From contig PDTC01000019.1 in assembly GCA_002748735.1 (NCBI GenBank), forward strand, positions 20,470 to 84,469: 64,000 nt of DNA. The letters run 5' to 3'. How positions within the stretch are numbered: the first letter of the stretch is position 1; the number at the start of each line of letters is the position of its first letter. Source of the DNA: Desulfobulbus propionicus (GTDB lineage: Bacteria; Desulfobacterota; Desulfobulbia; Desulfobulbales; Desulfobulbaceae). A model generated the notes under the pieces. The model had not been told where the DNA came from. It did no database searches and saw nothing but the letters and a program-made list of their open reading frames with translations. The position numbers and the translations under genes are program-made. Shown piece by piece: positions 9,837-18,911 of this stretch.

Positions 9837-11258
9837 TCAGTGATCACTCCTGAGCAACGCATCCGCATCGTTGGCGACGATCACCCCGTAGTTGATGGCC
9901 CCTAGCCAGCCGCTCATGATGATTCCCACCGACCCCACATGAAAGAGCCCGGCAACCTCTTTGAAGATCCCCCTGGAGAGGTCCAGTCCCTCGAACTTTG
10001 TCCCAAAAGATGTCCCCTTGGTATGCAGGGTATACCGGTTAAACGTCAGCGGTGTTGCCGAGTCAATGGTATCGATTTTCTCTCCAACCCCAGGTAGATA
10101 CCGTTCAAGATGCCGCAGACAACGCTCCTCCATCTTTTTCTTGGCAGCGCTGTACTCAGCCGGGGCAAGAGGTTTCCAGTCATCGTACCTCGCATTCATG
10201 GAGGCGACAATGGTGTAATCAGGATTTTCCGGCCGTGTCTTCGGGTAGTACAAGGAAAAGGTCATGCTGCCGGTGTCGGGACGCAGCATCTCTGATGAAG
10301 AAAACTCTGGTGCGGTTGAGGTAAACAGGAGATCTCCGATATCGTCGATCACCTCGCCCCGGCGAATCCCAAAGTATACCTGACAGCTGGAGTTATTCAC
10401 CCTGACCCCGTCAAACTGTTCACAGAAAGCAGCGGAAAAATGCTCCCGCCCCACCAGGTTATCGACAGTATTGGTGATACCGCTGTTGGAGATAACGCAA
10501 CGCGCTTCGATCCGGCGGCCACCCACGTCAACACCCCGCACCCTTCCCTTTTCGACAATAACCCGTTCCGCCCGTGCCCGGGTACAGATGGTGACCCCGG
10601 CTTCTCTCAATTGCCTGGTCATCATGTCGATCAGCTTGTCGGTCCCCCCCTGGAAGGTGAAGACCCCGCGATTCATGAAGTTAGAAAAGACGATCCCATA
10701 GGTGATGGCCGGTTCATCAAGGGTAGAGCCGTTGGCATAGGTAATAGGCTCCATAAGCAGGCGGTGCACATCTGTTCGGCCCGGAAAGAACTGGTTGAAG
10801 AGCTCGCGGGTGGTGATCTGGCGGTCGTCATAGTAGTTCATCTGTTCGACAGCACGAAAAAAGCCTTCCACTGTCTCCTGCGCTATGGCAAACCGCTCAA
10901 AAAGGATGCGGATAAAGTCGTCCTTGCTGAAGGTGGTGGTCAACTGAAACTGGGGATTATCAAAGACAATATTTTTCAGTTGAACAATGCAATCCCGAAT
11001 CTCTCCTCCCCAGTACTTCTTGCAGGTCTTGACCATGCCATAGGGGAAGCCGTGCAGGGAGACATCAAAGACATGGCCGCCGCGCTTGAACCAGGTGGCC
11101 AGTCCTCCCAGCTGAAAGTGGTGCTCCACCAGGAGAACACGGTGACCGGCCCTGGCGAGCCGATTGGCCGAAGTCAGGCCGCCAAGACCCGAGCCGATAA
11201 TAACGACATCGTAGGCCGGTTCAAGGTGTGTCAGCGGAGTAAAGGAAGAGTCAGCCAT
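9837..11258 (-). CDS. CrtI/phytoene-desaturase-like FAD oxidoreductase 1
   Basis: 473 residues. The FAD dinucleotide motif is IIGSGLGGLTSANRLARAG at about residues 20-38, followed by LLVEHHFQLGG, and the C-terminal FAD-contact segment is LFHVGSVGIIMSGWLGA. Members of this superfamily desaturate, isomerise or saturate long polyene chains. There is no carotenoid synthase gene nearby; the neighbours are fatty acid synthase and ole genes, so the substrate is probably an acyl or polyene chain (inference). GAGGA precedes the ATG. Confidence 0.83.
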   Translation of the reverse strand: MADSSFTPLTHLEPAYDVVIIGSGLGGLTSANRLARAGHRVLLVEHHFQLGGLATWFKRGGHVFDVSLHGFPYGMVKTCKKYWGGEIRDCIVQLKNIVFDNPQFQLTTTFSKDDFIRILFERFAIAQETVEGFFRAVEQMNYYDDRQITTRELFNQFFPGRTDVHRLLMEPITYANGSTLDEPAITYGIVFSNFMNRGVFTFQGGTDKLIDMMTRQLREAGVTICTRARAERVIVEKGRVRGVDVGGRRIEARCVISNSGITNTVDNLVGREHFSAAFCEQFDGVRVNNSSCQVYFGIRRGEVIDDIGDLLFTSTAPEFSSSEMLRPDTGSMTFSLYYPKTRPENPDYTIVASMNARYDDWKPLAPAEYSAAKKKMEERCLRHLERYLPGVGEKIDTIDSATPLTFNRYTLHTKGTSFGTKFEGLDLSRGIFKEVAGLFHVGSVGIIMSGWLGAINYGVIVANDADALLRSDH

Positions 11259-11276
11259 GGGAAAGTTGTCCTCAAA

Positions 11277-12650
11277 TCAGGAAAGGATATGCCGGTTGAC
11301 CATGGCCACGCCGCTGAGCATGGAACCGACAATCCCCAGGTAGCCCTGGTCAGTTCCGGCAAGAAAGAGATTAGCCCATGGCGTCTTCCCGTCACGGACT
11401 TTCACGGCACTGCCGTACACTGCGCCGGCAGCCTTACGGGTGAACCGTTCAATGGTGACAGGGGTAAAACAGTCCAGGCAGGTCAACGAGGAGGCAGCGA
11501 TCCCCAGATGACGGGCAGCGATCTCTCTGGCCCTGTTCTGCCACACCGCTTTTGCGCCATGATAGGCAACGGGCTGGAGTGACTGCCAGTATACGTGTCT
11601 GGCGCTCAGGGTGACCCGGACCTGGAGCCCATTCGCCAGATCCAGCCCCTGAAACTGATCTGGCCGGCAGAGCACCCCCCAGGATGGATCAACCGGCCCA
11701 GTCGGGCAGCAATAGGAAAAACGCTGCTGGTCATTAAAAAAAACGATCGCCCTTGCCTCAGCCGCTACACTGGCGGCGGTGGCTGGCGCCAGCAGTATGG
11801 TTTCCACAAAACTCATCCTGCCGACGTACGCATCACCAACCTTCCACCCGGTAAGTCTTGCGGTCTCCGGGACACCAGCTGTGGAGATTACAGCCGCAGC
11901 AGCCAGTCGTTCCCCGTCATCGAGCACCACCTCTGTGATCCGGTCACCGACAATGGTAAGGGAATCGACCCGCTTGCGTAGCCTGACCTCTCCTCCCAGC
12001 GCCTTGAAATGGTCGAGGAGTTGCCCGAGAAACTCACGGATAGTGTGCTCGGGCCGAAACAGCCCCTCAAGAAACAGGGCACGAAACATAATCATAAACT
12101 GCCGAAGATCCATATCTTTTTCCTCGGCGTTGCCGTAAACCATGACTGGCAGAAGCAACATATCGATCAACAGCGGGTCATTGAGCTGTTCGCCAAGGAA
12201 GGTCCTGGTGGAGCGCCAGGGTCCTGGAGCAAAGGGATCGAACGTCCGGACACACTCGAGCAGGCGCAGGAACCGGCGGCCTTCTTCAGGAAAGGCACGG
12301 TTAACCTCGTCAATGAGCACGGCAACATCATTGGTGAAGTTCAAACGAACATCAGGAAAACGAATTTCCGAACCGGTCTGTTCGCGGGTGACAAACTCCT
12401 TTCTGGGCAGTTTGAGCTGACGAAACAGGAGATTTAACGGCGCCCGCTTCTCGGTGACAGGCGCATGGTTGGTCATGGCATGCAGCCCGGTTTCATAAAG
12501 GATTCCCTGACGCCGGTAATACGAGTTCAAACCACCTGGCAGGCTGTGCTGTTCAAGGATAAGTGTCCGGACCCCATACCGGGCGGCTCGAATTCCAGCG
12601 GCAATACCGGAAAGCCCCCCACCAATGATGATCAGCTGGTAATCGGCCAT
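11277..12650 (-). CDS. CrtI/phytoene-desaturase-like FAD oxidoreductase 2
   Basis: 457-residue paralogue of the next gene. N-terminal FAD motif IIGGGLSGIAAGIRAARYG is followed by LILEQHSLPGG, and the C-terminal LFLAGTDQGYLGIVGSMLSG matches the FAD-binding end of CrtI-type enzymes. The two copies are clearly diverged in sequence, which suggests successive or different oxidations rather than a recent duplication. The gap to the next gene is 18 bases. No strong ribosome site is visible at the chosen ATG. Confidence 0.82.
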   Translation of the reverse strand: MADYQLIIIGGGLSGIAAGIRAARYGVRTLILEQHSLPGGLNSYYRRQGILYETGLHAMTNHAPVTEKRAPLNLLFRQLKLPRKEFVTREQTGSEIRFPDVRLNFTNDVAVLIDEVNRAFPEEGRRFLRLLECVRTFDPFAPGPWRSTRTFLGEQLNDPLLIDMLLLPVMVYGNAEEKDMDLRQFMIMFRALFLEGLFRPEHTIREFLGQLLDHFKALGGEVRLRKRVDSLTIVGDRITEVVLDDGERLAAAAVISTAGVPETARLTGWKVGDAYVGRMSFVETILLAPATAASVAAEARAIVFFNDQQRFSYCCPTGPVDPSWGVLCRPDQFQGLDLANGLQVRVTLSARHVYWQSLQPVAYHGAKAVWQNRAREIAARHLGIAASSLTCLDCFTPVTIERFTRKAAGAVYGSAVKVRDGKTPWANLFLAGTDQGYLGIVGSMLSGVAMVNRHILS

Positions 12651-12700
12651 AGTGGGAGAAAAAGATCAGTAAGGGACATCAGCCCATGGCGACTGGGAAT

Positions 12701-12952
12701 TTATACGTCCTGGAGTCGTGGTTCAAGATAGTCAACGCAACTGTTCAGGGTAGCAAGCTGCGGGTAGTCTTCTTCGGGGATCTGCAACTTATAGCGTTTC
12801 CGCAGCTCCATAACAATATCAAGAAAATCCATGGAATCCAGATCCAGTTGATCTCGAAGAGGCTCTGCGCCATTCAGATTATCAAAATCGGCCTCATCGT
12901 CAATATCCTCTATGATTTCAAGGATAACATCCTTGATTTCGTCCCGGGTCAT
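12701..12952 (-). CDS. Acyl carrier protein, cluster-specific
   Basis: 83-residue acidic protein with the phosphopantetheine attachment Ser at residue 40 in the motif LDLDSMDFLD, and four-helix ACP character throughout. It differs from housekeeping AcpP, which has a GADSLD motif, so it is probably a dedicated carrier for chains made by the adjacent ketosynthase. It lies 50 bases upstream of FAD oxidoreductase 2 and 116 bases downstream of the ketosynthase stop. Confidence 0.88.
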   Translation of the reverse strand: MTRDEIKDVILEIIEDIDDEADFDNLNGAEPLRDQLDLDSMDFLDIVMELRKRYKLQIPEEDYPQLATLNSCVDYLEPRLQDV

Positions 12953-13068
12953 AACGTCTTGTCCTTGCAGTGTTAACGCTTTATCATTGCCGTAAAAATC
13001 GTGAGCCCGCCACTGTTCCCTCTTCTGTCCTTGGGCTCAAACTGTCCTTTTTACCACATAACAGCCTT

Positions 13069-14313
13069 TCACGCCACAAATCTCTTGACGATCACCACGG
13101 AATTGATGCCCAGCATACCAAAAGAGTTGTTGAGGATGACGTCCACCCGGTCCACCTCTTCAGGACTCCCGGCGACAAGACCTGGAACGTGACACTGCGG
13201 ATCAAGGTCGTCGAGGTTGATGGTGGGGTGTACCTGATTATCGGTAAAACTGGGAAGATTACCGGCCAGTTCAAGTACACCGGCCGCCCCCATGGCATGG
13301 CCAATGCTCGACTTGGTGTTATTCACCCGAACACGGTTGCACCCTGCAAACAGGGACCGCACAGCCGAGCACTCCTCGACATCACCCTGCTGGGTCCCTG
13401 TGGCATGGGTATTGACAATCGAGACATCTTTGGGCTCCAGTGCTGCACGCCGCAACGCAGCCTCCATGCACTCCCGTTGTCGAGGTCCATGGGGCAGGAC
13501 AACATCACAGGCGTCGGAGTTCATCGCATATCCGGCAACCTCAGCATAGATTGACGCGCCCCGGCTCAGGGCGCTTTCCAGCCGCTCAACAACGAACATG
13601 CACCCACCTTCGGAAATGACAATACCGTTACGATTCTTGTCAAAAGGACGGCTCGCCCTGGTGGGATCTTCGTGCTGGGCAAGTGCCCCCTGGGCCTTGA
13701 AACTGGCAAAGATACCAAAAGACCCGACGCACTCTGAAAATCCACCACAAAGGGCCAGGTCGACCTCGTTTAAGCGTAACATCTGCACACCCTGAATAAG
13801 CGCGGCGTTACCGGCGGCACAGGCTGCGCCAATGGAATAATGCGGCCCGGTTATTCCCAGGTTCATAGTGATTTCGCCGGCAGGATTGTTGAGGACAGTA
13901 CGTGGATTATGGTGGTGGGTCCAGTAATCGACGTCATAGTCATACCGGCTGATATTGTACACCTCGTTTTCGGTCTCCACGGTTCCGTGTTCCGTCAATC
14001 CCGCATACACCCCTGTCCGGTGCGGCACCAGCATATCCCTGCTGAGCCCCGCGTCCTCCAAGGCCTGGTTGGCACAGTAGACCCCGATACAGCCGGCCCT
14101 GGTCCCCCGCTTGTTTTCACGTTTTTTCCGATACCTGGTTTCCTGAAACGAACAGAGCCCGGCCGGATGTTCGCCCATGTAGCGAAGGTCAATAGTGGAA
14201 ATACCACTGCGGCCAGCCAGGAGATTGGCCCGGAAGTCCATAAGGTTGTCAGCTCCCGGCGCGACAAGGCCAACACCGGTGAGTACGATTCGATCATTTT
14301 TCTGGTCAGTCAT
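13069..14313 (-). CDS. FabF-like beta-ketoacyl-ACP synthase
   Basis: 414 residues from ATG 14313 (MTDQKND). The decarboxylating KS triad is present: Cys165 in IGAACAAGN, His in NTHATGTQQGD and His in SSIGHAMGAAG. It elongates acyl-ACP with malonyl-ACP. The longer frame from 14358 is rejected because the Rossmann-like start IVLTGVGLVAPG should be near the N-terminus. It is the first gene of the 12-gene lipid operon, with a 210-base upstream region shared with the alaS 3' end. Its divergence from housekeeping FabF supports a special product. Confidence 0.88.
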   Translation of the reverse strand: MTDQKNDRIVLTGVGLVAPGADNLMDFRANLLAGRSGISTIDLRYMGEHPAGLCSFQETRYRKKRENKRGTRAGCIGVYCANQALEDAGLSRDMLVPHRTGVYAGLTEHGTVETENEVYNISRYDYDVDYWTHHHNPRTVLNNPAGEITMNLGITGPHYSIGAACAAGNAALIQGVQMLRLNEVDLALCGGFSECVGSFGIFASFKAQGALAQHEDPTRASRPFDKNRNGIVISEGGCMFVVERLESALSRGASIYAEVAGYAMNSDACDVVLPHGPRQRECMEAALRRAALEPKDVSIVNTHATGTQQGDVEECSAVRSLFAGCNRVRVNNTKSSIGHAMGAAGVLELAGNLPSFTDNQVHPTINLDDLDPQCHVPGLVAGSPEEVDRVDVILNNSFGMLGINSVVIVKRFVA

Positions 14314-14423
14314 GATATGCGCGATCCTTCCGGCCATAAAGGATGAAGGAAAAGACAAGATGCACAGTATTGACAGTTACTGATTGCCAGCACCATCCCC
14401 GGTCGTCACAGGCCTTTCCAGGG

Positions 14424-14452
14424 CACTGCCGCAACAAACCTATTCGGCAGTG
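14424..14452 (-). promoter_or_regulatory. 8-bp-arm hairpin in the leader of the lipid operon
   Basis: CACTGCCG and CGGCAGTG are perfect inverted arms around a 13-base loop, between the alaS stop and the ketosynthase start. No T-run follows on either strand, so a standard intrinsic terminator is unlikely. It could be an alaS 3' end structure, an operator or a leader-RNA element. Confidence 0.35.
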
Positions 14453-14523
14453 TCTCTGTGGAGGTAGACGCGAAGACCCCTCTCATCCCCAGGCCTGCTT
14501 ATCTTTAAGTTTATTTAAACAGC

Positions 14524-17199
14524 TCAAGAGGTTAGCTGCGTGGTTACCAGGTCACTGGCACGGGCCATCACCTCATCGAGTTTGTCAGGCATGGGGCCGC
14601 CGGCCTGGGCCATATCAGGGCGGCCTCCCCCCTTGCCGCCAACAATGGCTGCCGCCTCCCGGACAAGATCTCCCGCCTTGACCCGTCCGGTAAGATCTGT
14701 GGAGACCAACGCCAGTAGGACGGCCTTACCCTCCAGTTCTCCGCCAAGCAGGGCGATTCCGCTTTCCAGGCGGTCGCGAACCTTATCACCAATTTCCCTG
14801 AGCGTCTTTGCTGAGTCCAGGGGAACCTTTCCGGCCACCACCCGGATACCCTCGACCTCAACGGCGCTGGCCAGGAGCTGATCAAGGCCGCTCAGGGCTA
14901 CCTGCTCATGCAAACGGCTCACCTCCCGTTCAAGGGATTTCTGCCGGTGCAGCAAGGTGGCAATCCGCGCTGCTGCCTCCTCAAAAGGTACACTCAGCGC
15001 ATCGCTTACCCCAGCGGCACGGGCAGCCAAGTCCTGGAGCCATTCCACGGCAACCGGCCCAGTAACAGCCTCTATCCGGCGAACACCTGCAGCAATACCG
15101 GTCTCTGCGACGATCTTGACAAGGCCGATCTCACCGGTGGCGCCCACGTGGGTTCCCCCGCATAACTCCTTGGAAAAGGCGCCCATGGTGACCACCCGTA
15201 CCGCATCCCCGTATTTCTCACCAAAAAGGGCGGTGGCCCCATTACTAAGCGCCTCTTCCCTTGCCATCACCTCGGCGTCGACCCGAAGATCAGCACGAAC
15301 CTGCTCGTTGACCAGTTGCTCGGTCCGCGCCAGTTCTTCCTCTGTCACCGGAGAAAAATGGGTAAAATCAAAGCGCAGACGGTGGTGCTCCACCAGCGAA
15401 CCAGCCTGTTTGACATGGTCACCCAGCACCTGACGAAGGGCCTCGTGCAAGAGGTGGGTGGCGCTGTGATTCAACATGATCTTCTGCCGACAGGGAGCAT
15501 CCACCCGCAGGTGTACGCTATCACCAACGGCAAGCCTGCCCTTGAGAAGCCTGCCACTATGGAGGATCAGCCCTTCAGCGGCAAGTGTGGTGGACTCCAC
15601 CTGGAACCGCCCGTCAGCCCAGAGAATCTCGCCTCGATCGCCGATCTGGCCGCCGGCTTCAGCGTAAAAAGGTGTCTGCGGACAGTAAATCCGGGCCTCG
15701 GCACCGCTCTTGATTTCCCTGACGAGACAGCCATCGACGTCGATAATTCCAGCGACTGCCGAATCAGCCTCAAGGTCTTCATACCCGAGAAAGACGGTGG
15801 TCATTCCCTGGCCGGCAAGTTCGAGGACACCGGCATCAAGATGCTCCACATCTGCACCCTTCCAGGATTTACGAGACTGTTCCCGTTGCCGTCCCATGGC
15901 CGCTGCAAAACCGGCCTGATCAAAGTTGACCGAGCTTTCCAGGGCGATGTCCCGGACAATATCCACCGGGAACCCAAACGTATCATACAACTTAAAGATA
16001 AACTCACCGTCAATACATGCCTGCTTGCCCTGTGCCGCCTGAAGGGTCTCTATTTTCTGGTGCAGCATCTCCAGGCCATGATCAAGGGTCTCGCCAAAGC
16101 GTTTCTCCTCATTGCTCACCACCTTTTCCAGGAGGTTACGGTAGCCGTCAAGATAGGGATAGGCCTCCATCATCATGGCAAGAACCCTGTCGCAGACGCT
16201 GGTAAAAAAGGCGTCCAGCCCGAGATGGCGACCATAGCGGATAGCACGGCGCATAATCCGTCGCAGCACATAGCCGCGGCCCTCGTTGGCGGGAAGCACG
16301 CCATCGGCAACGAGAAAGGTGGTCGCCCTGGCATGATCGGCAATGACACGCATGGCAACATCGTCAGCCCTGTTCGCCAGGTAGGTTCGGCCGGCAAGGT
16401 TGCCGATATACCTAATAATCGGGGCAAACAGGTCAGAGTCAAAATTGTTGTATTTCCCCTGCAGTACCGCTGCCACCCGCTCCAACCCCATGCCGGTGTC
16501 AATGGCAGGCCGAGGTAAAGGGGTCATTGTTCCGGACTCATCCCGGTAGAACTGCATGAAAACCAGGTTCCACAGCTCAAGAAACCGGTCACATTCACAG
16601 CCGAGCTGGCAATCCGGTCGACCACATCCGGCCGCTGCCCCCTGATCGATGTGAATCTCCGAACAGGGCCCGCAGGGGCCGGTATCTCCCATGGCCCAGA
16701 AATTATCCTTCTCACCGAAGCGGACAATCCGCCCAGGGGGAAGGTCCTTGATCTGTTTCCACAGTTTCTCGGCTTCATCGTCATCGGTATAAATCGATAC
16801 CCAGAGCTGAGCAGGATCAAGCCCCAGTTCCTTTGTCAGAAAATCCCAGGCAAAGGTAATGGCCTCTTTTTTGAAGTAATCACCGAAACTGAAGTTACCA
16901 AGCATCTCAAAAAAGGTATGATGGCGGGCGGTGTAACCGACATTTTCCAGATCATTGTGCTTGCCCCCTGCGCGCACACAGCGCTGCGAGGTGGTAGCCC
17001 GGACATATGACCGCTTGTCCTCGCCCATGAACACCCGCTTGAACTGCACCATCCCAGCGTTGGTGAACAGCAGGGTGGGATCGTCCTGGGGAACCAGCGG
17101 TGAAGAATCCACCCGAGTGTGACCACGATCCTCAAAGTATTTGAGAAATCGCTCACGTATCTCGTCACCTGTCATGCCCGTTTCATCAGTTTGTTTCAT
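14524..17199 (-). CDS. alaS: Alanyl-tRNA synthetase
   Basis: 891 residues, the normal full length. It charges tRNA-Ala and edits Ser/Gly mischarging. Class II core: TNAGMVQFKRVF (motif 1 region), RCVRAGGKHNDLENVG and FFEMLGNFSFGDYFK (motif 2 region), and DTGMGLERVAAVLQG (motif 3). The editing domain carries HSATHLLH and CGGTHV zinc-ligand motifs, and the C-terminal DHHA1 domain shows GGKGGGRPDMAQAGG. GGAGGG precedes the ATG. It is probably transcribed from its own promoter in the 506-base gap upstream. Confidence 0.98.
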   Translation of the reverse strand: MKQTDETGMTGDEIRERFLKYFEDRGHTRVDSSPLVPQDDPTLLFTNAGMVQFKRVFMGEDKRSYVRATTSQRCVRAGGKHNDLENVGYTARHHTFFEMLGNFSFGDYFKKEAITFAWDFLTKELGLDPAQLWVSIYTDDDEAEKLWKQIKDLPPGRIVRFGEKDNFWAMGDTGPCGPCSEIHIDQGAAAGCGRPDCQLGCECDRFLELWNLVFMQFYRDESGTMTPLPRPAIDTGMGLERVAAVLQGKYNNFDSDLFAPIIRYIGNLAGRTYLANRADDVAMRVIADHARATTFLVADGVLPANEGRGYVLRRIMRRAIRYGRHLGLDAFFTSVCDRVLAMMMEAYPYLDGYRNLLEKVVSNEEKRFGETLDHGLEMLHQKIETLQAAQGKQACIDGEFIFKLYDTFGFPVDIVRDIALESSVNFDQAGFAAAMGRQREQSRKSWKGADVEHLDAGVLELAGQGMTTVFLGYEDLEADSAVAGIIDVDGCLVREIKSGAEARIYCPQTPFYAEAGGQIGDRGEILWADGRFQVESTTLAAEGLILHSGRLLKGRLAVGDSVHLRVDAPCRQKIMLNHSATHLLHEALRQVLGDHVKQAGSLVEHHRLRFDFTHFSPVTEEELARTEQLVNEQVRADLRVDAEVMAREEALSNGATALFGEKYGDAVRVVTMGAFSKELCGGTHVGATGEIGLVKIVAETGIAAGVRRIEAVTGPVAVEWLQDLAARAAGVSDALSVPFEEAAARIATLLHRQKSLEREVSRLHEQVALSGLDQLLASAVEVEGIRVVAGKVPLDSAKTLREIGDKVRDRLESGIALLGGELEGKAVLLALVSTDLTGRVKAGDLVREAAAIVGGKGGGRPDMAQAGGPMPDKLDEVMARASDLVTTQLTS

Positions 17200-17705
17200 A
17201 GCGTTTCCCTCCGCCGTTATCCTCGCACCTGGTCACCAGAGACTTTTGTCGTGACAACCAGGAGATGCTACCTTAGCAATTCATGAAACTCTTTACAGAG
17301 AAGCGCTCCGACAACGTCAGCACAGTACCCACAGGTATCCATGGACATCAGTCGCTTTCAGCTCATACCAAGTGTTGAGACGCTTATCGTCGTCGACGCA
17401 GGATAAATGGCTTTTCTAGTGAGAGTCAATACAATTTGCAACCAAAAACCGGCCCTGGACAACCTTCCCCGGTCGCAACGCCCTGGTACAGATGGTGTAC
17501 GCTATCAGGCTGCTTTTCTGCCTGGCTGCTGGCCAACAATGTCAACCGTACAAAGGAGGTTCATGGCCGCAGGCGTCAAGCTGACGATGCAGAGTGCTTC
17601 GTTGACCAGTTGCTCCGCGTTGGGGCAAAAAACAGCAGCGGTCTGCATCGACGAGCAGTGCCGCCTCACGAAAGAGATGACCACTCGACCTTGTTCGCTT
17701 TTGCT
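17200..17705. other. 506-base intergenic region upstream of alaS
   Basis: No convincing gene. Short open frames lack ribosome sites and family resemblance. The 80 bases nearest alaS should hold its promoter, but no clear -35/-10 pair stands out. The rest may be decayed coding sequence, which I cannot name. Confidence 0.4.
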
Positions 17706-18911
17706 TTATTTCCCCTGATCTCTACGCTCCTCAAGGGCGCCGGAAGCCGCCTCAACAAATCCCCATCCCAGTTCAGGCAACCAGTACTCTGTTGACAAGA
17801 GAATGACAGCATCCTTATGTAACAGCAGCCGATCCCAGTCCAGGGGCTCCCCCTGAATAGAGTGGCTTTCAACCTGAACCGGGTCAATTGTCCCGTTATC
17901 TGCCGGATAGTGGAAAGACCGTTTGAAGTAATACAGGGCATCTACCTCTTCGGATAACCGGGCCTCGGCCATGACCGCCACCAGGGTAAAAAGGAAACTG
18001 TCTCCGATAATCAAAAATGAAGGTTTTTCTCGATGGTCCTGGCTCTTCTGGGGGTGAAAAACCGGATAATCGGTGGCACGACTGATAAATACTGGGTCCC
18101 AAAGGTTCAATAGACGGCCAAGATCAGCCTCCACCGGTTCAGCGCGCCTTCTTTCCACAGCTTTAAGGGGCGGCAGCCTGACTGGTTGAGACATCTGGGT
18201 GTTGAGCAATGCTGCAAGTTCCTGCCAGGCCAGGTATACGCCATACTTGTTCCAGTGGATACCACCGGGCCCGAACAGATGCAGTGCCGGGTTCTCTTTC
18301 TTCTGCCGGGCGAAAAGGGCGTGACAGTCGACAAAGTGAACGCCATGTTGCTGCAAGGCCTTCACTGCCTGCTGATAGTCTGTCTCCTGGTTTTCCTGAA
18401 GTGGAGGACGCAACCAGTCCAGAGAAGGAATAAATTCCGGATAAACCTCTGCCTTGCTTGGAGCGATGATGTAGGCAAAGGCCTTCTTCCTGGCCTTGAG
18501 CTGATCCTGCAGGCGTCTCAATTGCCGAACCCGGGTACTGATCAATGTTCCGTCATCAGCAGAGGGTTTATTGAGTTTAGCCACATAGGTTCTCTCATAC
18601 AACCACCGGTCATCGCCAATGATAACGCTCGTGCCGGTGCCGCTGGTCACTCGGCCAAAAAGCGAATACTGCAGTTGATTGTAACTTTTCACCAGATGAG
18701 GGCGCAGGCCAAAACGAATATTACGCCGCTGCTCATACTGCCGCTGAAACGCCCCGGTAAACCAGGCGGTCGCCGTCAACTCTGCCTGCGGCACCGGCGG
18801 TTCTGCGCCGATGAGCTCGACCTGGGGCAAGACTCCCAGGCTATGCTGCAATGTGGGTATCCAGAGCAAACCAATGAAGACTGCACAGTAGACAACCGGT
18901 AAGCAACGCAT
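17706..18911 (-). CDS. AlgJ/AlgX-like SGNH-fold polysaccharide O-acetylation protein
   Basis: 401 residues with one N-terminal membrane anchor (about residues 5-25) and an extracytoplasmic SGNH-like domain: FLIIGDSFLFT (Ser block), APSKAEVYPEF, and GGIHWNKYGVYLAW in place of the usual DxxH block. Such proteins receive acetyl from a membrane MBOAT partner and transfer it to an exopolysaccharide. Its ATG overlaps the stop of the MBOAT gene as ATGA, so the two are translated together. Confidence 0.82.
   Translation of the reverse strand: MRCLPVVYCAVFIGLLWIPTLQHSLGVLPQVELIGAEPPVPQAELTATAWFTGAFQRQYEQRRNIRFGLRPHLVKSYNQLQYSLFGRVTSGTGTSVIIGDDRWLYERTYVAKLNKPSADDGTLISTRVRQLRRLQDQLKARKKAFAYIIAPSKAEVYPEFIPSLDWLRPPLQENQETDYQQAVKALQQHGVHFVDCHALFARQKKENPALHLFGPGGIHWNKYGVYLAWQELAALLNTQMSQPVRLPPLKAVERRRAEPVEADLGRLLNLWDPVFISRATDYPVFHPQKSQDHREKPSFLIIGDSFLFTLVAVMAEARLSEEVDALYYFKRSFHYPADNGTIDPVQVESHSIQGEPLDWDRLLLHKDAVILLSTEYWLPELGWGFVEAASGALEERRDQGK

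Noticed and set aside
15316-16518. 400-codon plus-strand ORF
   Set aside because: Antisense to alaS; no domain seen.
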